This document shows positions 43,601 through 58,600 of a DNA stretch of 64,000 nt, piece after piece. Both the position numbers and the translations under genes were made by a program. Origin of the DNA: Phytophthora quininea (lineage: Eukaryota; Oomycota; Peronosporomycetes; Peronosporales; Peronosporaceae); the NCBI GenBank assembly GCA_011947345.1, contig JAAVTG010000523.1:186001-250000 (forward strand), given 5' to 3'. Numbering within the stretch: the stretch's first letter is position 1; every line of letters begins with the position of its first letter. The notes beneath the pieces are model-generated. The model was not told the origin of the DNA. It did no database searches and was given only the letters and a program-made list of their open reading frames with translations.

Positions 43601-46600
43601 CTCGTCGTACGGCCAGCAGTCGTAGCCGACCAGCCAGTGGTTCCACGCCTTGAGTTGACGAGTCAACATGCTCTGGAACTTGGTCGCCGTGGTTTTCGGA
43701 GCGTGTCGTTGCTGTCCCAGCGGATGCAGTAGTTGAGCGAGCCGTTGTTGTGCACGATGTGGTCCATGATCCAATTGTAGCTCGTCATCACGTTCCAGTT
43801 GTCGGTGTTAGTCAAGTCAGCGTCGGGGCCGATGCGGTTCTCCCAGATCCAGTCCACGTACGCGGTGCTGATGTATTCCGTCGGGTTGCCAACGATGCAC
43901 TCGCCGGTGCCTGAAGTGATGTTGCCAAACGTGGCGTGACCACTTGTGCTGCTGCTGCCACTGGTAGTAGTCGTGGTAGTAGCCGACGACGACGCTGTCG
44001 ATGCCGTGGTTGCAGCGATGAAGTCGTTGCGGTGGTGATGAAGCCGTGTACGATGAAGACGTCGTGACTGCCGAGTCCGCGTCTTCGTAGACGCTGGAGG
44101 CTGTCGACGCAGTAGTCGTCGATGAAGTCGCCGTTGCAGAAGTTTGCGAGAACTTGCGACAACGCCTGACTTCCAGCCGTGCTAGTGGTTGTCGAGGCGA
44201 CGGTGTTTGGCGACGACGTCGTTGCCGTTGTGGTCGAACCTTGCGTCGACGTCACCGCAGTCTGCTGCGAACCATCGACCTCGTACGAGCCGCTGCATTC
44301 GAGAGTGGGGTTCCAGCTTTGGTTGTCGTTCGACCCCACCTCAGTGGAGGGCGACCACGCGGCAGAGCCCCACTGGTCCGGAGATCCGAAGTTACCAAAG
44401 CCTTTGTCGCTTGAGCCAGTATTTGAGCTCTCTCCGGCTGATACTTTGCCCGCGGTTTGCTTGTAATCGTTGCCGCCGCCAAAGTCAAAGGCGGAAGCTG
44501 TGACGGTCAGCGAGGCCGCGAGCAGCACTGCGGGGATTCGACTTGAGACCATCTTGGGAAGAAGGATAATGGGACTGGTCTGTCAACACACGTGTGGGCC
44601 TCCAGTGATCCTCCGTTGTGGCCCTCATACCGTGAAGGAGGAATTCAAACCACACGGAAGCAGTCGAGATTGTAGTTTCGTCATGCAAAGTCTATCATCA
44701 CGAGAGACCTTACAACGAGATAGGAAGAGATTGCATCCCGCTGTTTGAGCGGCACGGCGCGCGTACTTATTAACCGCGAGGTGCTTTGAGATCCCTCGCT
44801 CAGACTTTGCCTTCCTACACTTCAGCGATTCATTGCTTGCTCTCATCTCGTGATTTATCTTCTTCTCAAGTGGTTAAATGTGGCATCAAGCTGCCGGTAG
44901 CTGCATCAGTTGAGCTCGGATCCATTTTACATTTGGTATCTCATGACGCGGGCTGTATTCCATGACCGCAGCTGCAGGAGCGGGGGCGACTCCTACGCAC
45001 AGCGAATTCTTGAGCCGGCAAGTCCACGTCAAGTAAAAACGCAAAGCGTTGACTCAATTCGTGGCGTTCGACTGTTGAGAACGGCAGACCATACCCGTGG
45101 ACCCCTTGGGATCGTTATCCCATTCGCCAGTGGCAGCTGTAAGCGACGTCGTCTCGTGTCTTTCGTGATCACGCGTCTACAATACCGAGATGACGGTTGA
45201 GCAATGGAACACAGGCCAATGGACACCAATTTGAACTGCGCTGCTGCTGAACGACACAAGGCTAAATGCTCTTGGAAGAGAAGCCAAGTTAGAAGCTGTA
45301 GCGGGGCTTCACGTGCTCCAGAACGCGACGTAGCATCCAACCATCGCTCGGGGTGATCATGATCGAACTGGCCGCCATCATCAGTGTTCGGGAAGTCTTG
45401 CGCAGGCTTGTCCTCGTCGGTATAAAAGTCCGGCAAGCCGAACCCGTGGCCGATCTCATGGCCAATGAACATGATGTACTTCTCATCGATGTTGGCCAAC
45501 GTGTTGTTCAGGCTGACCCATGGCCCCAAATCGTAGCCGAAGCCGTACGGGATGCTATCGTTCAGCTGGATAGATGTCGTACGGTTCTCCTTGCAGCGCT
45601 CGTGTCCTGCCACAACCCGTTGCTGTTAACGCGATAACATTCTTCGGGCATTGCGGAATGCCGTCCGCGTCGAGGTCGCCCTCGTAGATGTACCGAGCGA
45701 GTCGTCGGACCATTCGAACTGGGATGCGTCTCGCGGCGAAGCCGACAACCTTCGTGGAGAGCTGCTGAACGGCCAGCAGTTGTAGCCCACCAGCCACTTG
45801 TTCCACGCGTTAAAATGACGGGTCAACATGCCTTGGAATTTGGCTGCCGTCGTCTTCGGTAGCATTCTAGTTTTACTATCCCAGCGAACGCAGTAGTTCA
45901 TTGAGCCGTTGTTGTGCACGAGGTGGTCCATGATCCAGTTCTTGTCGGCCATGATGTTCCAATTGGCAGTCACGGACATGTCGGCGTTGGGTCCGATGCG
46001 ATTTTCCCAACCCAGTCAATGTACTCAGGTTTGATATAGCTGGCCGGTTCTCCAACGACGTACTCGCCGGGCTTCGAGGTGATCTTGCCGAAAGAGATCG
46101 GCGTCTTATCGCAGCTTGTGGCCGTGTCAAAACCCACGCGTTGTCCGGCTTTGGCGGTGTAGGCAATATCAACAGGACACCCCCAGTCATCGTCAGTGTA
46201 TTCCGGTTGCGACCTGAGCCTTGTTCACCGCCTCCCTCGGCTGGTTGGGTAGTATCGGAGCTGGCATCGAAACCAGGGGACGAAGAAGATATTGCACCCG
46301 CATCTCCTCCAACAGTTGAAGTTGTCATTTGACTCACTTGAGACCAAGTTGCTCTCGCTGGAACGACCGTCCCAACACTTTGTGCGATATCGTCCTCACC
46401 TCTGAAGTCGATCGCGGACACCATAGCTGCCAATGCTGCTGCAAGCGTCAGCCGGGAAATCCTGTCGTCGCCATCTCGAAGAAAATTTAACGGTGACCTG
46501 CGGAGAGCAAAAACAAATGGAGCGGCATTATTGCCGCGACAACATGGGCACGTCGTTACAACACGTTGCCTTGCTATTGGGAGCGTCGAGGCAGGCACCC

Positions 46601-49600
46601 CATAATCAAACGATTATCCTCCACGCAATCGTGTAGACCAAAGCCCCAAATTGAGCCAGTCGTGCCGGCAAAACTCTGGTACTAGTAATTCATAACACAC
46701 TTTTATTGTTGGACTGTAAACATTTGTTGGTGTCTCCGTGCTCGTACCAAACGCGAGCAGGAACTCAAAACAACGAGAAGTGCTGCTAGAAATCGTAGCG
46801 CGGCTTCAAGTGCTCTAAAACACGACGCAACATCCAGCCGTCGTTTGGCGTGATGGTGATGGCACTAAACGCCATCATCAGAGCGTTGGGGAAGTCCCGT
46901 GCAGGCTTGTCCGCCTCGGAATAAAAGTCCGGCAAGCCGAATCCGTGGCCGATCTCGTGCCCAATGAACAAGATGTGCTCTTTGTCGATGTTTTCCAGCG
47001 TGTTTTTCAGACTCACCTCCTCACCCCAGTCGTACCCGAAGCCGTACTCGATGTTGTCGTTGAGGTGCAGATACACGTCGTAGGGTTCGCCCTGGCACGA
47101 GCTCGTGTCCGACCAAACGTTGTTAACGTTATCATAGAAGCGGTGGCACTCGTCAGGGCATTGCGGGATGCCATTTGAGTCGAGGTTGCCCTCATAGATA
47201 GTGCCCAACGAATCTCCAGACCATTGGAGCTCCGACGCTTCTCGTGCAGCGAAGCCGACCACCTTCGTGGAGAGCTCTGTGAACGGCCAGCAGTTGTAGC
47301 CCACCAGCCACTTGTTCCACGCATTGTAGTGGCGGGTCAGCATGCCTTGGAACTTGGCAGCAGTGGTCTTGGCTAGCTTCTTAGTCTGGCTATCCCAGCG
47401 CACGCAGTAGTTCATGGTGCCGTTGTTGTGCACGAGGTGGTCCATGATCCAGTTCTTGTTGGCCATGACGTTCCAATTTGCCTTGTTGGAAGTATCGGCG
47501 TTGGGTCCGATGCGGTTCTCCCAGACCCAGTCGAGGTACGCGGGTTTGATGTAGCTGGTGGGATCGCCAACAACACAGCCACCCTTCTTAGAGGTGATCT
47601 TGCCAAAGTTGACCGGCGTTTTATCGCAGTTCGTAGCGGTGTCGGAGACCACTCGCTGCCCAGCTTGAGCGATCCCGTCGATGGCAGTAGAACAGCCCCA
47701 GTCGTTGTCAGTGCTCTCTACAAAATGAACGTCAACCGGTTAGACTCATAAACTGGCAAGCCGTTGATAAGCACGTGCATCTTACGAGCTGAAGACGCGA
47801 CAGCTAATGCGGCAGCTAAAGAACGTGGGCAAGTCGAGTGAGCGCCATCTTGGAAGAGTGGAAGTGACAATGAGATCCATTTCATGAGGACACGGTCGTG
47901 GTTTATATCTGCCCGTAGGAACTACCTGCTCTCAATCCAGACGGCAAAGGCGCACAAGTGGCCCGTGAATCGGGTGGGCAAGCGTTTTACGAACAGAAAA
48001 TCGCGATGGACTTCCACACCTGTCGGAGACCGATCCATAGATTGTGTTGCCGTGTGTTTGCAGCGCCGTGTGCGCGGATTCGATCGGTCAACATGGATGA
48101 AAAATTGTTGATTTCAGCCTTATGGCGTGCCAGCAGCTTGTGGCTTTCCATTTGAATTCGTCCGGTCAAGTTTTTACGTGTTCCGCGGCGGCAGATGAAG
48201 ATGTGCTGTCCGTGCTAGTTGATGTTATGATAACTTCCTTGTACCAGGCGGGTTCATGCACTCGATTTGAACCATTTTACGACCTCAAAACAACGCAATA
48301 ACCAGCTAATTTCCTTCCTAGCGCGGGCTTAACGAGTCGTCCATCGCAAACTCGAACGACGATCCGGCAATGTTGCGCGTCTGCGATTCAAAAGCGCGGT
48401 TCATGGCAAGCTCAAAGTGCGCGTGCTTGACAGAGGTGTCGCCATGGCGTACAGCTAGCAAGGCCGCTTCATTCACGAGACTCGCTAGCTGAGCGCCCGA
48501 CCGCTGTCCTAGCTGACCACATTCCTCCGCCACTACCGCAAGATCAACGTCCTTATCGAGTCTCACATTGCGGCAGTGGACATCGAGAATCGCTTCTCGA
48601 CCCTTGGCATCAGGCAGCCCCACATATACGTGGCGATCGAAGCGTCCAGGACGACAAAGCGCCGGGTCGAGCACCTCCGGGCGATTTGTGGCCGCGATCA
48701 CGATAACGCCGTTCGCATTGCCCTCAAAGCCGTCCATTTCGGTCAGCAACTGGTTCAGTGTCTGCTCGCGTTCGTCGTTCGAGTTAAAGCCACCTCGGGC
48801 TTTGGCCAGTGCGTCAATTTCATCGATAAAGATGATACATTGCGGATATTGCGAGGCCTGGGTGAACAAATCCCGCACGCGAGCCGCTCCTCGTCCGACG
48901 AGCATCTCGACAAAGTCCGAGGCCGAGCAGAACAGGAAGGCGACGCCAGCTTCCGACGCCACAGCTCTCGCCAGCAGCGTCTTCCCCGTCCCGGAAGGAC
49001 CGCAAAGCAGCACTCCTTTCGGTACTTTGGCGCCAATAGCCTGGTACCTCGACGGATGTCTTAAAAGTCTACTACTTCTTCCAACTCCTTGCGAGCGTTG
49101 TCAATGCCCGCTACATCGTCGAAAGAAATCCGCTGCATCTGTTGCTGTTTATGAACGTTTTTGGTGCCGTCTTTGCCGACAGCGCCGGCGTCCGTGCCGA
49201 ACATCCCTCGAAGCATTTTGTACGTGAGCCCCAAGTACAAAAGGGCAATAACGCCACTGCGATGGGCATTAGACGACTGGAAGTAGAAGGAGACACCGAG
49301 CCGAACTCCACTCCGGAACGCACAAGTGCGTCCAAAATGTAGGTATTCTCGGTCCGCGGCGGAATCAATACCCTAAGTAAAATCATTCCCAAAATGAGTA
49401 TTGGTAATAAAATAAATAATAACTATTCTTCTAGAGCTCTGTAGAGCCCCAAATTGCCACGCACTTGTAGGTCTGCAGTCCGTCCTTGGCCTGCACGAGG
49501 CAGTGGTCCCCAGCCAGCAGCACTTGGCCCACTTTTTGCGTCTTCAAGTCGCTTAGAAAAGTACTGAACAGTCTCCAGGGCGGCGTAGCGACCGAACCGC

Positions 49601-52600
49601 CGGCGGTAAGAGCGCGGGCGCGCGTCAGCAGAGAGACGAGGAACTCGCGAAGCCGGCGGACCCCCTGCCGGTCAGAACCAGCACGCACAGCGCCATCGCC
49701 AGCCGCCGCGCGCTTGGAACGCGCATAGTTCCCGGAAGTGAAAGTGAAAGTTGACTCGACAATGGAAAACATATGGAACATTTTGTACCCATTTCGGAGT
49801 AAATACACAAGAATTTTCAAAAAATGAAAACAAGTATCTGAAAGTCCAATTTCTGCTGGACAATCTCTTGTAGAAATCTGTGTGGCGAGTTCCTGCTCGC
49901 GTTTGGTACACCACAATCGTCGACAATAAATGTTGTCTTGCCACAGGTAACCTGGATGGAAAAGTTTTCGCTCGCCCTCGTTGGGAATGAACTTTTCAAT
50001 GACATTGAACGTTTATACGGTAAACGACAAACAAACGTTTACACCTTGCTCGTACCGAACGCGAGCGACTTGACGCGATGTAGATTCTAGTGCGCAGGGA
50101 CGTGTTTAAAAGCTGTAGCGGTCCTTCTTGACGTGCTCCAGCACACGACGCAGCATCCAGCCGTCACTTGGAGTCACTTCCATGGAGCTGCCGGCCATCA
50201 TGATGCAGTTGGGCCAGTCCTCGGCGGGCTTGTCCGTGGTCTCGTAGAAATCAGGAGACCAAAGCCGTGACCGATCTCATGGGCGACGATCACCAGTTGC
50301 TCCTGGTCGATGGTCTGCAGCATGTTCTCGAGGTTCACCTCCTGGCCCCAATCGTAGCCGAAGCCACCCTCAAGTCCCTGCTTGGGCCACAGTGAGATGT
50401 CGAACGGTTCGCCCTTGCAAGAACTAGTGTCCGTCCACGACCCAGGACCGTTGTCGAAAAAGCGGTAGCAACTCTGGGAGCACTGCGGCACACCGTCGGA
50501 GTCGAGGTCTCCTTCGTAGATCGTACCGAGAGAGTCGTCGGTCCAGTCAAGCAATGACTTCTCCTTGACAGCGAAGCCCACGATATTGACCTTGATCTCG
50601 TTGTACGGCCAGCAGTCGTAGCCGATGAGCCAGTGGTTCCAAGCGGCGTACTGACGTTCCAACATGGCCTGGAACTTGGACGCAACAGTTTTCGAGAGCT
50701 TCTCGGTGCTGTCCCACCGCACGCAGTAGTTGAGGGAGCCCTTGTTGTGTACAATGTGGTCCATGATCCAATTCTTGTTGGTCATCACATTCCAGTTTGA
50801 GTCCTTGGACGTATCGGCGTTGGGGCCGATGCGGTTGTCCCAGACCCAGTCGATGTACTTGGCGCTGACGTAAGCGTTCGGGTTACCGATGACACACTCA
50901 CCAGAGGCGGACGTGACGTCTCCGAAAGTCGCATGGTCGCCACTACTAGTGCTGTTCGAGGTCTGCGAAGTCGAGTTAGACCCACCTTGCTGCTGTCCAG
51001 TTCCGCTCGACGTCGTCGACGTTGCCGTGTTCGAAGAGGAGGCTGTAGAAGGAGTCGAGGGGTTTGTGCCTGCGACGACCCCTGGTCCGAAGTACCGCTG
51101 GAAGCAGTCGATAGGGTCGAAGGAGTCGACGGCGCGGGGTCTTCAAAAGTGCTGGTGGCCGTGTTGGAGGAAGACGCGGGCGAAGGCGTCTCAACCGCAC
51201 CCTGCTCAGTGCCGCTGGATGCCGTCGAAGGCGCCGCAGGTGTCTCAACGTCATTCGAGCCGCTGCACTCGAGACTGTATCCCGTCGTTGGGGTCGAGGT
51301 ATCGTCAGACCCGCTGCATTCTAGACTGTAGCCACCGGTAGCTGGCGTCGAAGCAGCAGAACCCTCGTCCGACTCGCACTCGAGGCTCCCCAATCTTGGT
51401 TTCCACCGGTGGAAGGAGGCGCGCCGAAAGACGATGAAGCCGTCGATTGAGCCGGTGAAGGTGGCCATCCTTGGCTGCCGGTGCTGCTCGTGGTTGGCTG
51501 GCTCCAAGTTTGGTCTCCTGTTCCACTTGACGAAGGTGGGGTCCAACCGGTAGACGTTGTCGGTCCAGTCGTGACCCATTCTTGGTTGCTGGTATCGGTC
51601 GAGGGCGTGCTGGGCGCCATCGCGGGCACATTATTCGACGACGACCACTGGACGGGCGACCCGAATCCGCTTGCCCCAGTCGTGGCCCCACCCTGTGTCT
51701 GCTGTTCTTGCTGAGGAGCTACCGTGCCTGCCGTCTGCGAGACATCGTTTTGGCCGGTAAAGTCAAAAGCGGACGACGAGGCGACCAGGCTGGCTGCGAG
51801 GAGCACTGCCGACGTACGTTGGAATCGACTTGGCGCCATCTTGGAAAGAAAGACAATGAGGCGAAAAATTAAGCACGAAAGGAGCGGAGGCTGTGCCCCG
51901 TGTAATCTTTGACACGTTTTCGGCAACCCTGCGCATACCACGAAAGTGCGACAGCATAATAACGCCCGCGCAAGCATTATGAAAGAACAGGTACAGTAGT
52001 TCAGCATTTCGTGATGCAAGGCTTTCCCGATCACACCTTTACAAGCAGTCACTTGAGGATGGGAAAAATCGCGCTGTTTGAACAACAGACGCGATCAGGA
52101 CCTGATTGCGATTCCCACTTGCCAGCGCAAACAGCCCGCACGTTGTGGCAACCTTGGTCTCTCTGTGTTCGCAGATCGCAGCCGGATGAGCAGGGCGACT
52201 CTTTCGCACAGCAAATTGTCACGATTCTTGAAGGAGAATTTGGAACAACCAAACGCGGTAGCTTGCATACCGACGAGTCCTCATTCACATTCGATGACGT
52301 GGGGGTATCTTGTGGTTCGTGTGTGTTGGTAGGGGTTGAGAGGGAACCGCGTTCGTCGACGGCAGCCGTCGAGAGATCCATTGTCGTGTGCTCACCATCC
52401 AAGTCTCAGCTCTATCACAGCTACACAGCCACGTTATCGCGATTGACAAGCGTCCAGCAGCTCTAATAGGGAGCCTAAGAAAGTTATCTCGGGCCCACCA
52501 AATGGAGCTAGCAAGCTGTGAATTATCCGTCTGCTGACTATAGAAAATTGAAAGCCTGCCATGAGGTAGTCATGAAGCTCGTCTGCAGCTGTAGCTTCGA

Positions 52601-55600
52601 AGCTGTTGCTTCTCGTGTGGTCTAAAAAATTTCAATTCGACTCAAATTGGAATTGCAAACTTAATCCAGCACACACATCTACGTTGTCTTACACATGCTT
52701 TAAATCCTCTATGGACTTGTACGCTACTTCCATTCCGCTTTAGCAGCCGAAGAAACGCACGACCTGCACCGACGTGTCCGTCTTGCCCTTGGACAGGTAC
52801 GCCACGCTGCCGTCCGGGTACGTCTTCAACGCCTGGTAGCGGTTGCCCACCACCGACTTGTCCACCGTCACCTTCTCGCTGATGGCCTTGCCCGTCGTCG
52901 AGTCCAGCACCTGCGCGTAGATCGTGCGGTCGCCGCCCTCGGCCAGGTCACCGCCAGCAGAGCTGCCTTCCCACATGGCCAGCATGCCGCCGCTGCCGAT
53001 CGAGGCGAGGTGCGGGGCGCGCTCGTTGGCGTCGGTGCCGCCCAGCTTGATGTCGTCCGTGGCGGCCGAGTCGAGGCCGAAGTGGATGAGGTGCACGGCG
53101 GCGTTGTCGCCGTCGCCGTTGCTGACCGTGGCCCAGTACTTCTTGCTGGAGGCTGATCCATCAGGGACAATGTCGCCCAGGTTGGACGCGGCCAGGTCCA
53201 CCGGGTAGATGGTAGCGTCCCAGTTGTTGGGCGGCATGATGCGGTTGTTGTTGTCGGTCTTGCAGATCGCCGCGTACTTACTGGAGCGACTGTCGTAGGT
53301 GATGCGCTCGTAGGCCGAGTGCGAGCAGCCCCAGTCGAACGAGTCGGCGTTGGACGTGATGGAGCCGGACGCGTCCACGACCTTCATGCGGTCGCCCTGG
53401 TGGATGTTGATGCAGCCGCCCTCGGACGTGGAGATGGCGGCGCCGAAGTAGGCGGCCCAGTTCTTGCCGTCGAACGCGATGCGGCCGTGGTGGGCGTACC
53501 ACCAGATCATATACACGTCCGGGCCGGTGGCGGACGATGAGTAAGGAGGCAGCGACGCGCTGGACGACGTCAGCTTGGTCGCCCACGACTCCTTGGACCC
53601 GTCGTAGCGCATCATGTACATGTCGTAGCACGGCACGGCCGGGCTCGGCGCGGTGCCGCACAGGTTGCTCGGGTTGCCGCAGTTGAGGGTGCCTCCGCCC
53701 TCGGCGTCTCTCGTGCCGAGCAGCACGAAGCCGTTGGCGTCTGCGTAGATGTCGGCGAAGTCGTGCACCGGCACCGTGACGGCCGGGGTGCTGGTCAGCT
53801 TGTCGTTGGCGTCGAGCTCGCGCACGATGACGTTGTCGCCGCTGTGGAACGCGATGCGCGAGCCGCCGTTGGGCAGCGCCGCGATGGCCACGACCTTGAG
53901 CGCGGCCTCGTCCTCGTTGCCGTCGACGGTGGCGCCGACGTCCACCTCGGTGACGACGACGCGGGGCTTAGCGCAGAGCTTGGTGTTGGAGGCCGTGGTG
54001 GAGTTGGTGGGGGCAGTCGTGGGGGCGGCGGTGGTGGTGGAGTTGGTCTGACCGACGGCGGCCGATCCGCTGGCGCTCATGGCGACGGGGGCGTTGGTGG
54101 TGGTCTTGGGGGCGTCGGTGATGGAGAAGCCGCCGGCGCCGTTGTCAGCGTCGGCGGCGGGCTTCGAGGCGGCCTCGGCGTCGACGCTGGTGGGGACGGT
54201 CGGGGCCGACGTCGAGTATTGGATAACGTCGTTCGAGCCCTCAGTTGAGCCCGCGGTGGAGCTCTCAGTCGTCGGAGTTGGCGTGGCGTCCTTGGCTGAG
54301 TTCTTTTCCTTGTTGGTGAAAGTTGGCAGAGTAGGGGCCGCGGTGGGGAACTGAACGGCGTCGTTCGATCCCGATGTTGAAGCAGAAGGAGAGGTCTGCG
54401 CAACGTCGCCGCTGTTCGAGGAAGGGAAATCAGGCTCAGCCTTGCCCCACTTGTTGCCATCTTCGTCCGGGTACGAACCAGCATTCGAGGTGGACGCAGC
54501 GCTAGCGTCAACGTTCGAACCTGGCAGGTTGGCGTCGTCCTTGCCCCACTTGTTGCCGTCCTCATCCGGGTAGGAGCCCTGGGTCACATCGCCAGTGTTA
54601 GATGTCGAAGCCGCGCTGGCATCGACGCCAGACGCAGCGAACGAGGGAAGTCGATATTACCCTTGCCCCACTTATTGCCATCTTCATCCGGGTGTGGTCC
54701 GGAGCTAGACTGCACGCCCGACGCGGTATTGGAACTCTGCGCCACATCGCCGGAGCTGGACGAAGGCGAGGAGCCCGAAGCAGACGGAGACGACTGCGTA
54801 ACACCGTTAGAGCCCGAAGTGGACGCAGCGCTGGCGTCAACGTTGGAGCCCGTAGAGGAGGCCGACGCGGAATCGCCAGGGTATCCCTTGACGATGCCCG
54901 GGGCAGCTTGACTGGCGGACGAGTCGACGGAGGTCACCGGCACGTCGGTCGAGGCCTCTGGCGGGTACGAACCGGCGTCGCAGTCGGTTGCAGATGCGGT
55001 GCTCGCGAGAACGGCGACCGCAGAGGCCAGCAGAACAGTATACAGACGCATGTGTTGGTTGGAGTTGGCGCTGGAAAGCCAATTGCAGAATGAGGATGAT
55101 CTCATTTCATTCGAACAGCACGAGCAGCCAAGGGGTCATGACCGTACAGCTCGCGTCGCCTGGTCTTTGATTGAGTGCAACACTGTTAGAGCTTTCACAA
55201 GTCCCAGCTGGAGCAATGTCGTGCCGCTCGAAGCACAGACATCCTGAACACTGGTTGCTGTCAAGGCCATCAATGCTGCCGTTCTCTCGAAGCAGATGCG
55301 CATCTAGCAGTCACGCCGCCTGGCAAAACGAGCCCGGCGCTCATCATAGAGACCCGCTCGTTTCGTCGAGCTCAACTGACAAAAGAGAGCGCGTGGAGGT
55401 CGTCTGGGCCAGACTCTGGCAGCAACGCGCGGACCCGCACGACGCAATCTGCGTTTCAATCTGGAAAGGGATGAGACCGGCCACAGCAACAAGGACCCGA
55501 CATCGACACGTCGGACAGCGCTGGCGAAGCGACGACGCCAAACAATGTGGACTCATCGGTGCAGAGTGGCTATGCTTTGCCTTCAAGCAATAGGACGTTA

Positions 55601-58600
55601 GCTTTTTCGCTGTTTGTGGGCCTTCGAGCGACAGCCGCTTTCAGGATCGCAGCAGGAGCAGATCCCAAGCAGCGTCCGATCGAACCGCCATGCCTCCAGG
55701 CACCGACATTTCGCACCAGTTGGTGTCGTACAAAAGGCAAGCGAACAAAACTTCCGGCTGAAAGCACACAGCAAACGTGGTTAGATGTCCTAGGTTAGGT
55801 ATTAATAGAACTAAACGATTCGACGCAACAAGATGCTCGTTCCGAACGCGAGCAGCAACAAACACTCGTCTAAAAGTTGTAGCGGTCCTTGACGTTCTCC
55901 AGCGCGCGACGAATCATCCAGCCGTCGCCGTCGGTGACTGTCATGGAGCTGCCAGCCATCATGATGCACTTAGGGAAGTCTTCGCCAGGCTTATCCGCCA
56001 CCTCGTAAAAGTCGGGAGACCGAAGCCGTGGCCGATCTCGTGAGAGACGATCGTGAGCTCCTCCTGATCGATGGTCTGCAGCATGTTCTCGAGGTTTACT
56101 TCCTGCCCCCAATCGTAGCCAAAGCCACCCTCAAGTCCCTGCTTGGGCCACAATGACAGATCGAACGGTTCGCCCTTGCAAGAACTAGTGTCCGTCCACG
56201 ACCCAGGACCGTTGTCGAAAAAGCGGTAGCAGCTCTGGGAGCACTGCGGCACACCGTCGGAGTCGAGGTCTCCTTCGTAGATCGTACCGAGAGAGTCGTC
56301 GGTCCAGTCAAGCAATGACTTCTCCTTGACAGCGAAGCCCACGATATTGACCTTGATCTCGTTGTACGGCCAGCAGTCGTAGCCGATGAGCCAGTGGTTC
56401 CAAGCAGCGTACTGCCGCTCCAGCATGGCTTGGAACTTGGACGCCACCGTCTTCGAGAGCTTCTCGGTGCTGTCCCACCGCACGCAGTAGTTAAGCGTGC
56501 CCTTGTTGCGCACGATGTGGTCGAAGATCCAGTTCTTGTTGTTGGTCACGTTCTCGCCCATGCGATGCTCCCAGACCCAGTCCACGTACTCCGTGCTGAT
56601 GTACGTGTTCGGATTGCCGACGACGCACTTGTCGGAGCCTGAGGTCACGTCTCCGAAAGAAGCATGGTCTCCAGTAGATGTTTGAGCTGTTGAATCTGAA
56701 CCACCCTGCTGGTGTCCGTTCCCACTCGAGGTCGTCGACGTCGCGGTGTTTGAGGAGGGCCGTTGAAGGAGTCGACGGGGTCTGTGCCTGTGATCCTTGG
56801 TCCGTGGTACCGCTGGAAGTAGTTGGCGGAGCAGGATCTTCGGAGGACGACGCGGGCGAAGGTGTCTCAACAGCACCCTGCTCTTGGGTGTCGCTGGACG
56901 TTGTTGAGGTCGCGGTGTTCGACGAGGATGCAGTCGAAGTAGCAGGCGGTGACCATCCCTGGCTTCCAGTTGCGGACGTCGTGGGCGTCTCTGCGTCATC
57001 TGAGCCGCTGCACTCAAGGCTGTATCCCGTCGTTGGAGTTGAGGTGTCATCGGAGCCACTACACTCGAGGCTGTATCCCGTTGTTGGGGTCGAGGTATCG
57101 TCAGACCCGCTGCATTCTAGACTGAAGCCGATATTCGGGGCGACGCAGCGGAGCCCTCGTCCGACTCGCACTCGAGGCTCCCCAATCTTGATTACCACCA
57201 GTGGACGGAGGTGTCCACGAAGACGAAGCCGTTGACCCACCAGGTGGCGACCAGCCTTGGCTTCCCGTTCCGCTCGAAGGGGCACACCGAAAGATGACGA
57301 AGCCGTCGATTGAGCTGGTTGCGGCCAGCCTTGGCTGCCGGTGCCGCCGCTCGACGGAGGCGTCCACGACGTGAATCCAGTTGACTCGGTCGGTGGAGAC
57401 CAACCCGTCCCGCTAGTTGACGGCGGCTGCCAACCTGTAGACCCTGCCGATAGCGACGCTACTGGCGTCCATCCTTGATCCCAGTTCCCGGTTGACGGCG
57501 TACTTGGCGCCATTGTCGGAACATTGTTGGAGGAAGACCCCGTCGACGTCCATTGCGTTGGAGATTGAACCGTCCCGAAGCCATTGGCCCCGGGAGCAGG
57601 AGTCGAGCTGTCCATCTGGTTGTCCGGGGCTACGGTGCCGGCTGTCTGGGAGACATCGTTCTCACCGCCGAAGTCGAAAGCAGTTGAACTGGTAGCAAAC
57701 ACCGCAGCGAGAAGCACTGCGGACGAGCGCTGGAATCGACTCGGCGCCATCCTGAACAATTGTGCAATGACAAGAGAGGTCTACCGTAGTCATTTTAGTC
57801 GCTGCAACGCATCTTGGAGATCAACGTCTCCTTTACGAGGAGCTCTGGGATGGGGCCCGATTAGTCTGTGTTCAAGATACATGTACTATAATACATACAC
57901 AATACAATTCCAGCTCGCGTCGACCGCTTGCAGCACAATAGCGAAATTGACTCAAGCATTTTATCTTGACGGAACCTCATACCTGAACATTTCTTGTAAA
58001 GCGTTAGAACTCAGCCTTCAAATCTCATCGCTGCTGGCGGTACTACAGTAACATGTAAACACTTGCCGTGCAAACTCGAGCAATCACAACTTAACCTTGT
58101 AGTAGTCGGCCACTTTCACGTGCTTGGCGCTGCCGTAAAGTCCAGCAGCACAAGGTGCTCGAGCTCCATCACGTACGGAATAAAGCCGTGGTTCTTGGGC
58201 CAGTGCTTCATCTGCGGGTGTCTGTAAACAGATTAGTCGATGGATTAGAAACCCCGTTCTACCTATTACTCACTTGGAGAAGAGCACTTGCTCGGCGTAT
58301 TGGCGCTTGTCCTTCTCGACGGGCGCCACTCGGCCAGTCAGCGACAGTCTCCAGCACGTCGGGTCTTCTGTGTCCATGTAGCAAGCTTTCTCTCCTCCTT
58401 CAGCTTTCGACAACGCCACCGTCGCCTTTGGGTTCGCCTTGAGATCCACCGCTGCATGGAAATCATAACAAGAGCATAAGAAGCTTTACTACTAGATAAT
58501 TATCGTTTGCCACATACAGGTGGGGTCCAGTGGCGGCAGGTAGAAGTACATGGTGCCTGTCGCGTTCTCCTTGGCAAAGCCGATGCCGTCTAGAGGGTAT